DNA of 33,983 bases from Inonotus obliquus (GCA_032164295.1 JAJHTX010000018.1:1-33983); one strand, 5' to 3'. Counted from the stretch's first letter, positions 1-11,100 are shown. Notes: generated from the sequence alone by a model not told the origin. Translations and numbers: made by a program.

Positions 1-934
1 CCCATATTTTAAAATCTACACCTTTTCTACTTAAAAATTTTAATTTGTTAAAAAACGGATAAATATATTGAAAAAGAACATCTGTATTTGTAATTGACAA
101 GGTATAAGCTTTAGATTTTTTACTTATAGCACATTCAGTTTTACTAGGTATAAACAAGTTATTGTAATTAGGAGATATTTCTATATTTTGTAAAAAAATA
201 GCAATAGCTTCTAATATTTGTTTATCTTTTTGAGTAATTGAAAATATTGCTCTAGTATTAGTAAAATGAAACGAATCATCTCCTTCTACAAATCCTAATA
301 ACCAATATTTATTAACCATGTCACTAGTTAAAATATAATCGTCATATTTAGTTCTTAAATTACTCTTACCGTTTTTAAGGTTAAGTATTTTTTCAAAGGT
401 GTTTTGATCTATTTTATATCCTTTTTCTTTAGCGACTTTCTTTAAAGAAACTCCTTCTTTCCAATCTTTGTAATTTAATTGTTTGTGAGTTAATAAAGGA
501 TACTTATCAAAAATAGGTATTAATATGTTTACAATTGTTTGAAAAGCATGTATTCTATAGCTACATGTTTGTCCTTGAATGTTTACTATACCTATACCTA
601 AAATATTTCTAATATTAAACAACACAGCGGAATCATCAATATGAAGAGTAATTTGAAAAACAAAATGTACTTCACTGTTGTTTTTAGTTTTTATTAAAAA
701 ACAACCTTCAGCATCTGTAAAACCAACAAACCATTGTAGAAACTTTTCATCATAATTTAATATTTCTTTATCTATATTATTTATATTTAAAGAGTTTTGT
801 ATAGATTTAAACATAGTTAAAAATTGATTTAGTTTTTCATTATTAAAAAAATCTATTATAGTAGACCTATTAGTAAAATTAATATTAGAGTTAAAATATT
901 CAAATTTATTGTAAAAATATAAATTTAACATTTG
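1..934 (-). CDS. LAGLIDADG homing endonuclease in cob intron 1 (partial)
   Basis: This frame is continuous with cob exon 1, so the protein is probably made as a cob-exon fusion and then trimmed. Two LAGLIDADG helices are visible: FVGFTDAEG and, about 160 residues on, LLGFVEGDD. The catalytic acids (E, then D) are kept, but the second motif ends in D instead of the usual packing glycine. The family cleaves the intronless allele to drive intron homing, and some members help splicing. The frame is open to base 1, so the C-terminus and the ribozyme core are outside the window. Confidence 0.88.
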
Positions 935-1219
935 AGCATACACAAAAATAAAGAAGAATGAAGCTACATTAGCGTGAGTATATCTTAAAATATAACCAGC
1001 ATTAACATCTCTCATAATATGTTCTACACTATTAAAAGCTAAATCAACATGTGGTGTATAATGCATAGCAAGAAATACACCAGTTAAAATTTGAAGTACC
1101 AAACAAGCACCTAGTAAGGAACCGAAGTTCCATAAATAACTAAGATTAGCTGGTTGAGGTGAATCAACCATATATGAATTTACTAATCTTAAAAACGATT
1201 GGGACTTTAACAATCTCAT
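935..1219 (-). CDS. cob: Apocytochrome b, exon 1 (gene runs off the left edge)
   Basis: Cytochrome b is the haem-binding core subunit of respiratory complex III in the inner mitochondrial membrane. The ATG at 1219-1217 opens a frame starting [20 protein letters not shown], followed by the family's conserved [23 protein letters not shown] and [11 protein letters not shown] segments and the H-containing helix ending SFFFIFVYA (about residue 95). Homologues continue with H-I-G after that alanine, but here the frame runs into intron sequence, so exon 1 ends at about 935, after the T of GCT. The boundary could be off by a few bases because the intron 3' end is outside the window. Later exons are not in the window. 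Identity is very secure. Confidence 0.95.
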
Positions 1220-1867
1220 AAATTTAAAGTTAAATAAACAAAGTATAAACTTATATCTTTCCAATTGTCCGAGACCTTAAAAAGTAAATACAGTAATATA
1301 GTATTTGGATAGCTTAAATTAGATTTATTGTTAAGATTTAATCTTGTGCAAAAAAAAAGATAAGCCTAAACAAGACAAAATTATTTAACACCTTATTAAT
1401 AAAATAGTTTAAATAAGGGTAATTATAATTATTCTGTGTTTGTTTGGTGTTATTTTTATACCTCAGGTTAATCAATAAAGGTTGTGAATATATAGATAGA
1501 ACCGAATCCTCTAAGTCTAAAATTTTAAATAAAAAACTTATAACGTAATTTTAATAAAAACTTTATCTGATAGTATTTATTAGGGTTAAATAGTAATTAA
1601 ACTATTAACCTATAATAAAATACTTTTAAATAAGTATTGTTTAACATTTACAGTTTTAGATTTTGAAAAAAAAACAAAAAATTTGTTGGTTTTGGTTATA
1701 AGCCCTTTTAATTTCATTGGGTCGCTATCCTTTTTAAAATTTTAGAATCAAACAAAGTTTGTTTTTATTTGGTTTAATCGTTTTAAAGCGTATAGCTGTA
1801 GTATGCTAGTCATAAGGTGAAAAAGGATTTACTTTTTTTTTGTTTGTTTTAAATTTTAATTTCTTAT
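1220..1867. other. Intergenic spacer upstream of cob
   Basis: About 650 nt of AT-rich sequence between cob and tRNA-Ile. I found no ORF, tRNA or obvious hairpin here. A cob promoter or leader may lie in it, but no motif can be named from sequence alone. Confidence 0.5.
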
Positions 1868-1937
1868 AAGCCCAAGAAGATTTGAACTTCTACAGATTCC
1901 TCATCAAGAAATTATTCTACCCTTAAATTATAGGCTT
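1868..1937 (-). tRNA. trnI: tRNA-Ile (GAT)
   Basis: A full cloverleaf on the minus strand: 7-bp acceptor AAGCCTA/TGGGCTT, 3-bp D-stem ATT/AAT, anticodon stem ATTTC/GGAAT with loop TTGATGA (anticodon GAT), 4-nt variable loop, and T-arm AGAAG-TTCAAAT-CTTCT. CCA is not encoded, as expected. Confidence 0.9.
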
Positions 1938-1994
1938 TTTTTTTATTTAATAAAATTTAACTTTATTATTTTAAATAACAAAACATTTTTTTTC

Positions 1995-2081
1995 GGGCAC
2001 TGTGAGATTTGAACTCACGACTTCTAACAGAAGTTCTCGTTTTCAAGACGAGTGCCATAAACCAGACTCGACCAAATACCC
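1995..2081 (-). tRNA. trnS: tRNA-Ser (TGA)
   Basis: A type II tRNA of 87 nt. Acceptor GGGTATT pairs with AGTGCCC. The anticodon stem CTCGT/ACGAG holds loop CTTGAAA (anticodon TGA). A long variable arm (ACTTCTGTTAGAAGT) precedes T-arm GTGAG-TTCAAAT-CTCAC. It reads UCN serine codons. Confidence 0.93.
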
Positions 2082-2350
2082 TTTAAAACATATTAATAAA
2101 ATTTAATTTTGGTTTACTTTCTTTAAACAAGCTTTAATTAAAAAACTTAAAATTTAAATATTGTTATTTTAACAATATAAAATAAAACTCTTAATAATAT
2201 ATGTTTTATATATTTCAGTCAAGGTTGAAAGTTCAAACTAAAAAAGAAAACAAAATCATAATAATTTAATTTAGCCTTAAAATTTTATAATTACAAATTT
2301 TCAGTTACATTAAAAATAAAAAATTATAAAGGAAGAGTAATTAAATAAGA

Positions 2351-2422
2351 GGTATCAAGAGGAATTGAACCTCTGAAAAAAGTATTAACAGTACCCCGCA
2401 TTAACCACTCTGCCATGACACC
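2351..2422 (-). tRNA. trnN: tRNA-Asn (GTT)
   Basis: Acceptor GGTGTCA/TGATACC is fully paired, with one G-T. Anticodon stem GGGTA/TACTT (two G-T pairs) has loop CTGTTAA, giving anticodon GTT. T-arm is AGAGG-TTCAATT-CCTCT. Confidence 0.9.
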
Positions 2423-2536
2423 TTGTGTTTTTTTGTAAAAAAAAAAATTGGTTTCAAATTTTTTTATTCCTCTGTTACTCAATTTAAAGTGTAAAAATTT
2501 AATATAAAAATTAATTTTTTTTTTTATTTTTTTATA

Positions 2537-2606
2537 TGATAGACGCGACTCGAACACGCAAGCTCTCCCACCCAAAGGGAGCGACAAACCAGTTTGTCTT
2601 CTATCA
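2537..2606 (-). tRNA. trnP: tRNA-Pro (TGG)
   Basis: Perfect acceptor TGATAGA/TCTATCA, D-stem ACA/TGT around AACTGGTT, anticodon stem CTCCC/GGGAG with loop TTTGGGT (anticodon TGG), and T-arm GCGTG-TTCGAGT-CGCGT. Confidence 0.93.
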
Positions 2607-2819
2607 TTTAAATAAAACTCTTACTCTTTTAAGTAAACTTTAAATGTACCTATTTTGTTAGTTTTTAATATTAAATTTTAATTAAAAATTTTTATTTTAT
2701 TGTATTAAAAACTAGTATTAACTTTTAAATTTTTATATACAAAAACACAAGATAAAAAATAAATTGAAAACAAAATATTTAATTACAATAAACAAAAGTA
2801 ATTAAATAACAAACGTCTT

Positions 2820-2892
2820 AAGACCGAAGGGAATTGAACCCTTATAATATCCATTATGAGCGAACTGCATTAACCTATTATGCTACAGTCTT
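2820..2892 (-). tRNA. trnM: tRNA-Met (CAT)
   Basis: Acceptor AAGACTG/CGGTCTT, D-arm GCA/TGC, anticodon loop CTCATAA (anticodon CAT) on a G-T-rich stem GTTCG/TGGAT, and T-arm AAGGG-TTCAATT-CCCTT. Initiator and elongator roles cannot be separated from one copy. Confidence 0.9.
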
Positions 2893-3017
2893 TTTTTTCC
2901 CTCTTAAACTAAAGAAAATAGATCAAATTTATTATTATATTTTAAATTTTTATCTTTTCTTTTTGTAATTTTTATCTTTAAATAAAAAAAATTTTTATTT
3001 TTATTTTATTTTTTTTT

Positions 3018-3100
3018 GAGCAGTAAAGGAATCGAACCTTTTACGGCTATACACCAATTCTTTTACAGAGAACCACCATTACCAATCGGATCACCTGCCC
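3018..3100 (-). tRNA. trnY: tRNA-Tyr (GTA)
   Basis: A type II tRNA of 83 nt. Acceptor GGGCAG/CTGCTC has six pairs, and the seventh position is a G-A mismatch. Anticodon stem GTTCT/AGAAT has loop CTGTAAA (anticodon GTA). A long variable arm precedes T-arm AAAGG-TTCGATT-CCTTT. Confidence 0.9.
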
Positions 3101-3517
3101 TACTTTTTTATTAGATGTTACAGTAATAACACACTACAATATACAGATAGTATTTCTTATAAGTAAAAAAAATTTTTATTTGTTGTTTAATCAAAAAAAA
3201 GGAGATTGGATACAATGAAGATTTTGTTTGTTTTTAACAAACTTTGTTTTGTTTTTTTTTATTTAATAAATAGCAAATTCTTTCACAACAAAAAAACATA
3301 TAACATAACAATAAGATTCTTTTGTTTATAAATTTTACGTTTAAAAACTTAACCTTAAACAATTTCTATGATGTTATTAATATTAATTTTAAATTAAATA
3401 AAAATATTTCTTTAGTTATAAAAAAAATTTTTTGTTTTTATTATAATTAAATGTTTTAGGTTAATAGGGTTAAAACAAACCTATTGTTTTATTATATAAA
3501 AAAATTTCAATTTTTTT
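3101..3517. other. Spacer between tRNA-Tyr and cox2
   Basis: About 420 nt of AT-rich non-coding DNA, mostly poly-A/T runs. It presumably holds the cox2 3' UTR. I see no gene or clear hairpin. Confidence 0.5.
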
Positions 3518-6500
3518 TTAAAGAGAATCTAAGAAACTTAAATAATTTTCAACTGAAACTGCTTCTATTGCTGTAGGCATAAATCCATGATATACACCAC
3601 AAATTTCTGAACATTGACCATAGAACACTCCCGTTCTTTCAGTTAATAAAGAAGCTTGGTTTAATCTACCAGGACAAGCATCTATTTTTAAACCTAAAGA
3701 AGGGACAGCATAATCATGAATTACATCTGCACCTGTCACTATTAATCTAATATGTGTATCAACAGGTACTACTACTCTATTGTCTACATCTAATAATCTA
3801 AATTGACCTAACTCTAAATCTGATTCTGGTATCATATATGAATCAAATTCAATAGGGTCTCCGCTTTCTGTCACATAATCGCTATATTCAAAACTCCAAT
3901 ACCATTGATGCTAGATATTTCTATCTAATCGACTGTACATTAAGCAATATAATTTGCCATATTTTAAAAAAAGTTTAAAATAGGATTATATCACCCACCA
4001 GTGACCCAGTCTGTTGCAATAAGCGATATAACAAATAAACTCACTTACTGACAGTCTTGTACTATGAAACGGTATTAATTTCAATATAGTATTTTAACTG
4101 TTTTCACTAGTGTCGCCAAAGGAAAATACATACATAAATATAAACATATAATTTAAAATTAAAATTTAGACTATAAAATTCTATTTTACAAATGTTTTCC
4201 TTAAAGAATTCTGTCGAATTCTTAGAGATTATATAATAAAATTATCTCACGACTATCACATATTTGTACTTTTTATTAATCATTTGATTAACTTTAAATT
4301 AATTAAGTTAAAAACAAAACAAAAAGCGAGTAAAAAGAACTTGATAATACATTATCTTCGCAAATCTGATTTTAAATTAGAAAAAGAAAAAGCAAACGAC
4401 ATAAGCTAATTAAAATGATCAAAACAAACAAAATTCTTTATTTAGAAGGTATACCTAATTTATAATACATAGAAACATGTATAAAGGGTAAAATTAAAGT
4501 TTCTAACTTAGAAATAGAATTTTTTTTAATATAAATAGAATATTTATTTTTAAGAGTTATTTTTTGGATTGTGCAATCTAAATCAAATTTATTTTTAAAA
4601 ACGGTAGCGAGATAAACCACTTCAGTGTAAGTAAAACTATTACAAGAAATTCTTACACCACCTCTACCCCCTGTGCTTGGAACAAAAGATCCCTCGTCGC
4701 AAATCCAAACAGCTAAAGTTAAAGGTGTAATATAATTTTCAATATTAGATGAAACTATTTTTTTTCCTTTTTTATAAAATAAATTATAAACCCAAACTAA
4801 ACTCCTAAAGGTGAAAGTATTAAACTCATAACCAGAATAAATTTTATTAAGTCCTTTAATTGTTCTTGTAAATTTTCTAGGTTTATTGTTACTACAATAT
4901 CCTTTTTTTAAAAAGAATTCGTATAAACTAAATAAATATTCTTTGTGTATAATACTTTGTTTAATACACAATCTAACCCCTTCACCACTTCTATTTATAG
5001 CATAACCGTCTCCTAGTAATAAACCAAAAACAATAGAAATTACATCAATATTATGCGGGCCTACCCGTTTGATAGCTCTACATTGCGTGTGAAAAGATTT
5101 ATTAAACCCATATAATAAATAATTTGAGCTTAATGTTTTCTTATGGTAAAATTTTTTTAAAGGACAAATTATTTTTGAGGATAGTATTAAGTTGTTTTTA
5201 CCTAGATTGTTTTTCCAGGTGTCTTTTTTTTTATTTAAAATATATGATTTCAGGCCATTTAAACAAAAACCTGTTACTTTGATTGTAATTGTTGGTGAAA
5301 TTACTTCATCTAATAAATAAAGTAATCGGAAAGAAGGAAAAGCAATAGCGATTAAAATTAAAGCGGGAGTTACTGTCCAAATTAGTTCAATTAATGTCGA
5401 TCAAATAAATAGTTTCCTATTTAAACGGACTAAATCTTCATCCTTATTTAATTTATGTCCCTTTGGGACCAAGGATGTTTCGCGTATAATCTCTGAGGAT
5501 CCTACTCTCTTTACTTGGTTAAAGATTTGGTTACCTGCTGATTGTCCAATCTCTAAAATTATCACTTTTATAAAGTACTTAAAGCTCTAAGGAGTTTCCA
5601 GCATATAGCGAAATTTTATATTCACAGTTTTTTTAAATCTAAAATTATTGAGATGAAAATCTATACCGATCTTTATATATTTCACCTGAATTTTTATATC
5701 TCGTTACAGTACTTTTACTTATTCCTAAAAAATTTGCTGCTTTTCTTATTGAAATAAAACAACCTATTAATTTAAAACCTTCCTTATCACATTTTTCATA
5801 AATATTAACAGAACTACCATTTGTTACACTCATTTTTAATAAAGTTTCATCTGAATGTTTTCTACCTAAAGCTTTTTGTCTCATCAGTTCTTTAGTTTCT
5901 TCTGAATGAGTTTTGCCAAATAAAGAGTTATTTACACCTCCTTTTTTTAAACTCAACAGTTCTTTAGTTTCTTCTGAATGAGATTTGCCAAATAAAGGAG
6001 ACTTGTCCTTCACACATACTCCTTTTAATGCTTTACTTATTTTAGCTTTAGTTTCTTCTGAATGTTTATGATTTAAAGAACTTCCGGCAACTTTTAATAA
6101 ATTATACTTAGGTTCTAACTTCTCAAAATAATACAGTTCTCTTTGATTTAACTCATAATTATCGCAATACTCTAAAATAGTTAAGTAAAAATTAGAATAA
6201 CCATATTTAATTAACGCTCTACTTATTATTAAAGCGTCTCTATTTTTTAGATAACTAAAACTAAAATATTTAATAAATCTTTTGGATAAATCTTTAGATT
6301 GTCCCACATAAATATCTTTTGTAAGTTTATTAATCCACATATAAATACCTGATTTACCTTTATTTTCTTTAATTATAGTTTGTTTTACAGAAAAAGGATC
6401 TTCATATTTTTTTATCGGGTGCGGTTCACTATTAATAATTTGATTATTAGCTAAAGTACTGTAAGAACAAATAAAAATTTTATTTAACATTAATTTATTA

Positions 6501-6793
6501 GATTTAAAACACTTTTGAAACGGCACTAACCTACCGTGATTAAGATATTTGTGTGCTATAGGATTATTTTTATAATTATATGAATAAACTATAGTACCTA
6601 ATACCCAGAAAACAGAGATACAAATGATAACTATATAGAAGAATAAAGTATTATGTAATTCAACAATACCTGTAAAGCCTGGTGCTGCACTATCTTGAAA
6701 GCCAATTTGCCAAGGTTCAGGTGCATCATTTAAAATTTTATTTAAAAATAATACATTTAAATCAAAACCTTTGCCAATTAAATTATAATTCAT
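3518..6793 (-). CDS. cox2: Cytochrome c oxidase subunit 2, three exons
   Basis: COX2 carries the CuA centre that accepts electrons from cytochrome c in complex IV. Exons on the minus strand are 6793-6533 (87 codons), 5397-5269 (43 codons) and 3910-3518, giving 260 residues, normal for a fungus. Exon 1 has the N-terminal [15 protein letters not shown] segment and the first TM helix. Exon 2 has [14 protein letters not shown] and [13 protein letters not shown] (second TM helix). Exon 3 starts [12 protein letters not shown] and holds the CuA ligands in [15 protein letters not shown] plus the upstream H in [12 protein letters not shown]. Each 5' splice site follows a T and each intron ends in G, as for group I introns (GGT|AGG...TCG|ACA and GGT|TTT...TAG|CAT), so the junctions restore HG-TLIE and TG-HQWYW exactly. 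Confidence 0.96.
3911..5268 (-). mobile_element. cox2 intron 2, group I with LAGLIDADG ORF
   Basis: Bounded by U|...G| junctions inside cox2 (KVTG / HQWYW). Its 3' part (about 3930-4120) carries a ribozyme core that is nearly the same as that of cox1 intron 5: a shared 17-nt stretch at 3930-3946, a shared 22-nt stretch at 3993-4014, and TTTTCACTAGTGTCGCC at 4101-4117. It lacks the AATCAGCAGG and CTCAGAGACTA signature of the other introns here, so it is a different group I subtype. The ORF fills the 5' part. Confidence 0.85.
4438..5268 (-). CDS. LAGLIDADG_2-type homing endonuclease, cox2 intron 2
   Basis: The frame is open from cox2 exon 2 through the intron to the TAA at 4438, about 276 intron-encoded residues. 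The region before 4971 has no ATG, which supports expression as an exon fusion. The first motif is [11 protein letters not shown], with D at the catalytic position, and the second is [11 protein letters not shown], with E. The layout, with a basic strand region after the second motif and a YYKLGI ending, is that of the LAGLIDADG_2 class. It probably cleaves intronless cox2 near the HQWYW codons. Confidence 0.85.
   Translation of the reverse strand, partial: FCLNGLKSYILNKKKDTWKNNLGKNNLILSSKIICPLKKFYHKKTLSSNYLLYGFNKSFHTQCRAIKRVGPHNIDVISIVFGLLLGDGYAINRSGEGVRLCIKQSIIHKEYLFSLYEFFLKKGYCSNNKPRKFTRTIKGLNKIYSGYEFNTFTFRSLVWVYNLFYKKGKKIVSSNIENYITPLTLAVWICDEGSFVPSTGGRGGVRISCNSFTYTEVVYLATVFKNKFDLDCTIQKITLKNKYSIYIKKNSISKLETLILPFIHVSMYYKLGIPSK
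5398..6532 (-). mobile_element. cox2 intron 1, group I with GIY-YIG ORF
   Basis: Intron between HG and TLIE of cox2. The conserved core lies 3' of the ORF: P element TATGCTGGAAACTCC (about 5592-5606), Q element CAATCAGCAGGTAACC (5530-5545), R element GGATCCTCAGAGA (about 5488-5500) and an S element at about 5425-5440. P and Q pair as GCTG/CAGC to make P4. This is the group IB-like signature shared by most cox1 introns in the window. Confidence 0.88.
5645..6532 (-). CDS. GIY-YIG homing endonuclease with NUMOD3 repeats, cox2 intron 1
   Basis: In frame with cox2 exon 1. After a 60-residue linker comes the GIY-YIG nuclease fold: [10 protein letters not shown]...DIYVGQS, then a helix with [12 protein letters not shown] and the glutamate-bearing [16 protein letters not shown]. 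The C-terminal DNA-binding part has four NUMOD3-like repeats headed by HSEET or HSDET and a NUMOD1-like helix-turn-helix ([19 protein letters not shown]). It nicks or cuts DNA at the cox2 homing site. All key motifs look intact. Confidence 0.92.
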   Translation of the reverse strand, partial: RLVPFQKCFKSNKLMLNKIFICSYSTLANNQIINSEPHPIKKYEDPFSVKQTIIKENKGKSGIYMWINKLTKDIYVGQSKDLSKRFIKYFSFSYLKNRDALIISRALIKYGYSNFYLTILEYCDNYELNQRELYYFEKLEPKYNLLKVAGSSLNHKHSEETKAKISKALKGVCVKDKSPLFGKSHSEETKELLSLKKGGVNNSLFGKTHSEETKELMRQKALGRKHSDETLLKMSVTNGSSVNIYEKCDKEGFKLIGCFISIRKAANFLGISKSTVTRYKNSGEIYKDRYRFSSQ

Positions 6794-7756
6794 TTAGTTT
6801 ATATTTAAATCGTCTCTTTTAATCTGTTTCTTTTTTAATTTGACTTTAAATTTATTACTAATCTTTATTTAAGATTGTTTAATTTAATAATTAAATAGCT
6901 CTAAAGGAAAATAACTAATAAAATCATTTAAAAAGAATAAACAAATTAAAATTAAGCTTAAACAAATTCTTTTATTATTAACTTTGCTTGTTTTTTTAGT
7001 TTTCTTTGTTATTTACAACTAAAAACTTTTAAAACCAAAAGCACGCCTTTGATAAACAAACAAATTGTTTATATCACCCTTAACTTTGTCTTTATTTTTA
7101 ATAAAAAAATTAAACCAACTAAAATAAACAAAAATTTGTTTTTAGAAAAGGTTCAAAGTTATAACCACCACAAAAAAATTTAGTTTTAAATAATACAATT
7201 AATTGTTATCATTAAATTTAATTGGTAAATTAATTTGTTTAAAGTTTAAAATAAGTTTAGATGTACAATTTAATAATAAAATCAAAGAAGTAAAGGAGTC
7301 GAACCTTTTTTTACTTTCCTGTCTTCTTCTGTAATAAAAACAAACAAAAAAGGGATATACAAATAATTTAAAATTAAATAAGACTAAAGTAAGCTCAATA
7401 CTTTTACACGTAAAATTTTTGTGTTTAACTGAAAAGTCAAATTTAAATATTTAATTAAAAATTAAAATTAAAACTACTAAAAAAAATTTCTTTTCTTTTT
7501 TTTACTCTAAACTTAGTTGTTGAAAAAAAGGAACAAATAGAGGTAATACCTTTTTAAAGATTTAATTTAATTCCAATATGGAAGACTTTAATTTTAATCC
7601 TTAAATTTAAAATTCAACAATCAAAAATAATAAAAAAGGGTTAAATTTAAATATTAATATATAATAAAATTTTGTAATTTATAGTGTTTTAATAAAAAAA
7701 AAATTTTTTTTTGTTATATTAATTTCAAAAAAAAAATTTGTAAAATTTTATCTTAA
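6794..7756. other. Long spacer between atp9 and cox2
   Basis: About 960 nt of AT-rich sequence with no ORF. The only gene-like trace is a tRNA remnant at 7285-7328. The rest holds the atp9 3' UTR and cox2 leader, with no motif I can name. Confidence 0.6.
7285..7328 (-). pseudogene. tRNA remnant (acceptor and T-arm only)
   Basis: A perfect T-arm AAAGG-TTCGACT-CCTTT is followed by CTTCTT, which pairs with AAGAAG only about 40 nt upstream, so the D- and anticodon arms are missing. The T-arm and the position-7 A-A mismatch resemble tRNA-Tyr at 3018-3100. It is probably a deleted tRNA copy, or a t-element used in RNA processing. Confidence 0.5.
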
Positions 7757-7978
7757 TTAAGAATATAATAATAAGAATCCAATCATTAATGAGAAAAGTC
7801 CAGTTGCTTCGGCTAAAGCGAAACCTAAAATTGCGTAACTAAATAATTGCCCTTTAATTTGAGGATTTCTAGCTGTAGATGCAATTAAGGAAGAGAATAT
7901 AAGTCCGATACCGGCCCCAGCTCCGATTAATCCAGAACAAGCTAAACCTGCTCCAATGTATTTTGCTGCTGCTAACAT
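7757..7978 (-). CDS. atp9: ATP synthase subunit c
   Basis: The 73-residue proteolipid that forms the rotating c-ring of F1Fo-ATP synthase. It has two TM hairpin helices: [21 protein letters not shown] with the glycine-rich packing motif, the polar loop [10 protein letters not shown], and the second helix with the proton-carrying glutamate in [13 protein letters not shown] (about residue 57). Intact, intronless and of normal length. The ATG at 7978 is the only sensible start. Confidence 0.97.
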   Translation of the reverse strand: MLAAAKYIGAGLACSGLIGAGAGIGLIFSSLIASTARNPQIKGQLFSYAILGFALAEATGLFSLMIGFLLLYS

Positions 7979-8164
7979 AGTTAATTAAAAAAATCAAATA
8001 ATAGTGTCTAACGCATATATTAAATTTTCTAATAAAAAAAAAATATATACTACTTATATTTTAATATTTGCATTATTTTTGTAAATTTTGATTTAAAATT
8101 AGATTCTTTACATATAGGGGTGTTAAGTTTGATAAATTTAAAAGATATTTTTATATATAATAAA

Positions 8165-11100
8165 TTACCATAAGATAAAAATTAAAGATGAAATATAAAC
8201 AATCATTAATCTAAAAAAATCTATGCCTAATATAGAAGATGAAGGTAAAATACCACTTGTATCAAGTAATATAGGACTAAATATTAAAAATATTAAAAAT
8301 AATAAACCTAATGTTATATATAAAGCATAAGTTGTTATTATTCCCGTATCTAATTTAGCTATATTTTCACCTGTATTTTTTAATATAGTTGAGACACCAT
8401 GAGGACCTACTGTTTCAATCACTCCTCTATCTAATACTTTTGATATAATATAACCTATATGTAAACCTTTACTAATTATAAATTGATTGTATAGTATATC
8501 AAAATAATATTGACCGTTTAAGAAGCTATATATTTTTCTAAATAATGAATTTTCAGATAAATTATTGAGAATATTTGGGGAAATTAGATATAAATATATG
8601 GCTAGTAAACCACCGATTATACTTAGTATTGAAGGTAATAATTTTAACCCTATATTCATTGAAAATTCAGCTTCCACTAGAGAAATATTATTAGGATGTA
8701 TATATAAAGCATTGCCAAAAAAATCTGTCCCTATTCCTACAAATAAATCTGAGAAAACGAAACCAAAGAAAATACTAAATAAAGATAATATTAGCAAAGG
8801 TATTACAACAGCTATTTTAGCTTCATGTATATTAACATAAGTTGACCGAGGTCCATTAGGAGAAGTTAAAAATACTAGAGAAATTAGTCTAAATGAATAG
8901 AATGAGGTTAAACCAGCAGTAATACTACCTAAAACATAAGCATATGTTGAACTAAAACTATATTGAGAATAAGCTAATTCTATAATTAAATCTTTACTAT
9001 AGAAACCAGATAGCCAAGGTAACCCTAATAAAGCTATAGTTCCTACTAACATAGCAGATGAAATAAATGGTAAAAATTTTATTAAACCACCTAATTTTCT
9101 AATATCTTGCTCATCCGCAGCGCTGTGAATAATGGCTCCAGCACCTAAGAATAATAATGCTTTAAAGAAAGCATGATTAACTACATGCATTAAAGCTACA
9201 TTGTATTGACTAAGACCGACAGCCATTACCATATAACCTAATTGACTAATAGTACTGAAAGCTATTATTCTTTTTATGTCGTTTAAAACTAAACCACAAG
9301 TTGCTGCAAAGAAAGCAGTAGAAGCACCAATTAAAGTTATTACTAATAATGCTGTTGAACTATATTCTAATATTGGAGAAGATCGTACTAATAAATATAA
9401 TCCTGCTGTTACTAGAGTAGCTGCGTGAAGTAAAGCACTAACAGGTGTAGGCAAAATTGTTATTATTTAAATTTGAAAAAGAATGATTTTTTTTTCTTTT
9501 TTTTTTTTCAACTAAATAGTCTGTAAAAATACAGCAAGGACTTTCGTCTTTAATCGGACTATCTCATCCCTATAACTATTTATAGGGCTTCACATATAGT
9601 CTCTGAGGATCCTACTTATATTTTGTGACAAAACAAAATATTTTTGTTTCCTGCTGATTGCCCATTGTAATATCTTTAAGATTGTAACTAATTTAAACTA
9701 TAAACTTTTTTTTTTGCTTTAGTTTATTTTATTGTTTTAATAGTACTTAAAGCTTTAGAAGTTTCCAGCACACAGTGAAGTTTAAGGAGGCCCCTACAAA
9801 AAATAATTTCCGAGCTTATATAAAAAAGAACTAAGCAAGTTTGGCTCAACTAGTTCTCGTACTTTAGGCATACTTAATTTACTAATTCGAATGCGATATC
9901 TATTTGTGAGTATATTTCGTACTTTAAGTGTTGAATTAAGATCATATTTAAGTAAAAGATTTTGAAGTGTAATACACTCTTCTTTAGTGAAAGATTCAGT
10001 GCACAATATTACAGTGTGAGTTCGACCGTAATTCTCAAAGTACCCATCATCCAAAAACCAGTGAGCTAAAGATTTAGGCGAGAACATTGGTTCAATACAA
10101 CTAGGTACTATTTTAATAAATTTATTTTGAGTTGGTTCCCATTTGTACCAAAGTTTTTGTAAACAAGTCAAAACAGGTGAAGCACTAGTTTCGAAACGAT
10201 ATTGAGTAATAGCTTTTCCAGCATGGTGTTCTAGCTGTAAGTTAGGATAAGGTACTAAACTACCAACTTTAAAATAAGAATAAACATCTTCACGTAAATA
10301 ATCTATACTTGAGGCTCACATAGTCATCTGATATCTAGCATTACCACGGATTATTCCATTCTTAGTTCGAGAACCAGGGCGCAAGCTACCATCACCAAGC
10401 ATATTCCCGGTTATAGTATATAGCTTATCTTTAGGTACTGTTAGAAGAATAACAGGTAAACTACTCTCTATTTTAGCCATACAAACTAAATTAGTAACTG
10501 AATACAATGTATTACAATCTAAAATAAAATAATATAGAAAAATAAAAATATAAAGCTTAAATAAGATAAAAATCAAATTAATTCGAGCCTCCATAGAACC
10601 GGGTAACCAACTATGTAATCCTAATTGAGCACTTTTAGCCATAGCACCCATGAAAAGTAATAAGCTTATAATAGTTATAGCAGTTTCATTCACAAAAGGC
10701 GCTAAAGAAAATATAGTAGAGTAATCTAATGAACCGAACATTGCGAATAAAGCAAAAAAACCGATACTTAGTCCCATATCACCTACTCTATTCATAGTTA
10801 AAGCTAAAATAGCTGCTTTATTTGCTTGTATTCTAGTAAAATAAAAATTAATTAATAAATAAGAAACTACTCCTATACCTTCCCAACCAACAAACATTAC
10901 GAAATAGTTAGCTCCAGAAGCTAATAATAACATGAAAAAAGTGAATAAAGATAAATATGAAAAGAACCGTTGGTTGTGTGGGTCAGAAGATAGATAGTCA
11001 ATAGAATAAATATGAATTAAACTAGAAATATATAAAACAGGAATAAACATAGATACTGTTAATTGATCAAATAAAAATTCCCAAGAAATAGACATAAACT

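Noticed and set aside
1691..1740. tRNA-like look of TTATAAGCCC near 1695
   Set aside because: Only a short likeness to the end of tRNA-Ile; no arms form.
2324..2587. 87-codon minus-strand ORF
   Set aside because: It runs across tRNA-Asn and most of tRNA-Pro; it is an accidental frame.
8565..8840. Plus-strand ORF of 91 codons
   Set aside because: Antisense to nad5 exon 2, which is well conserved; no recognisable protein.
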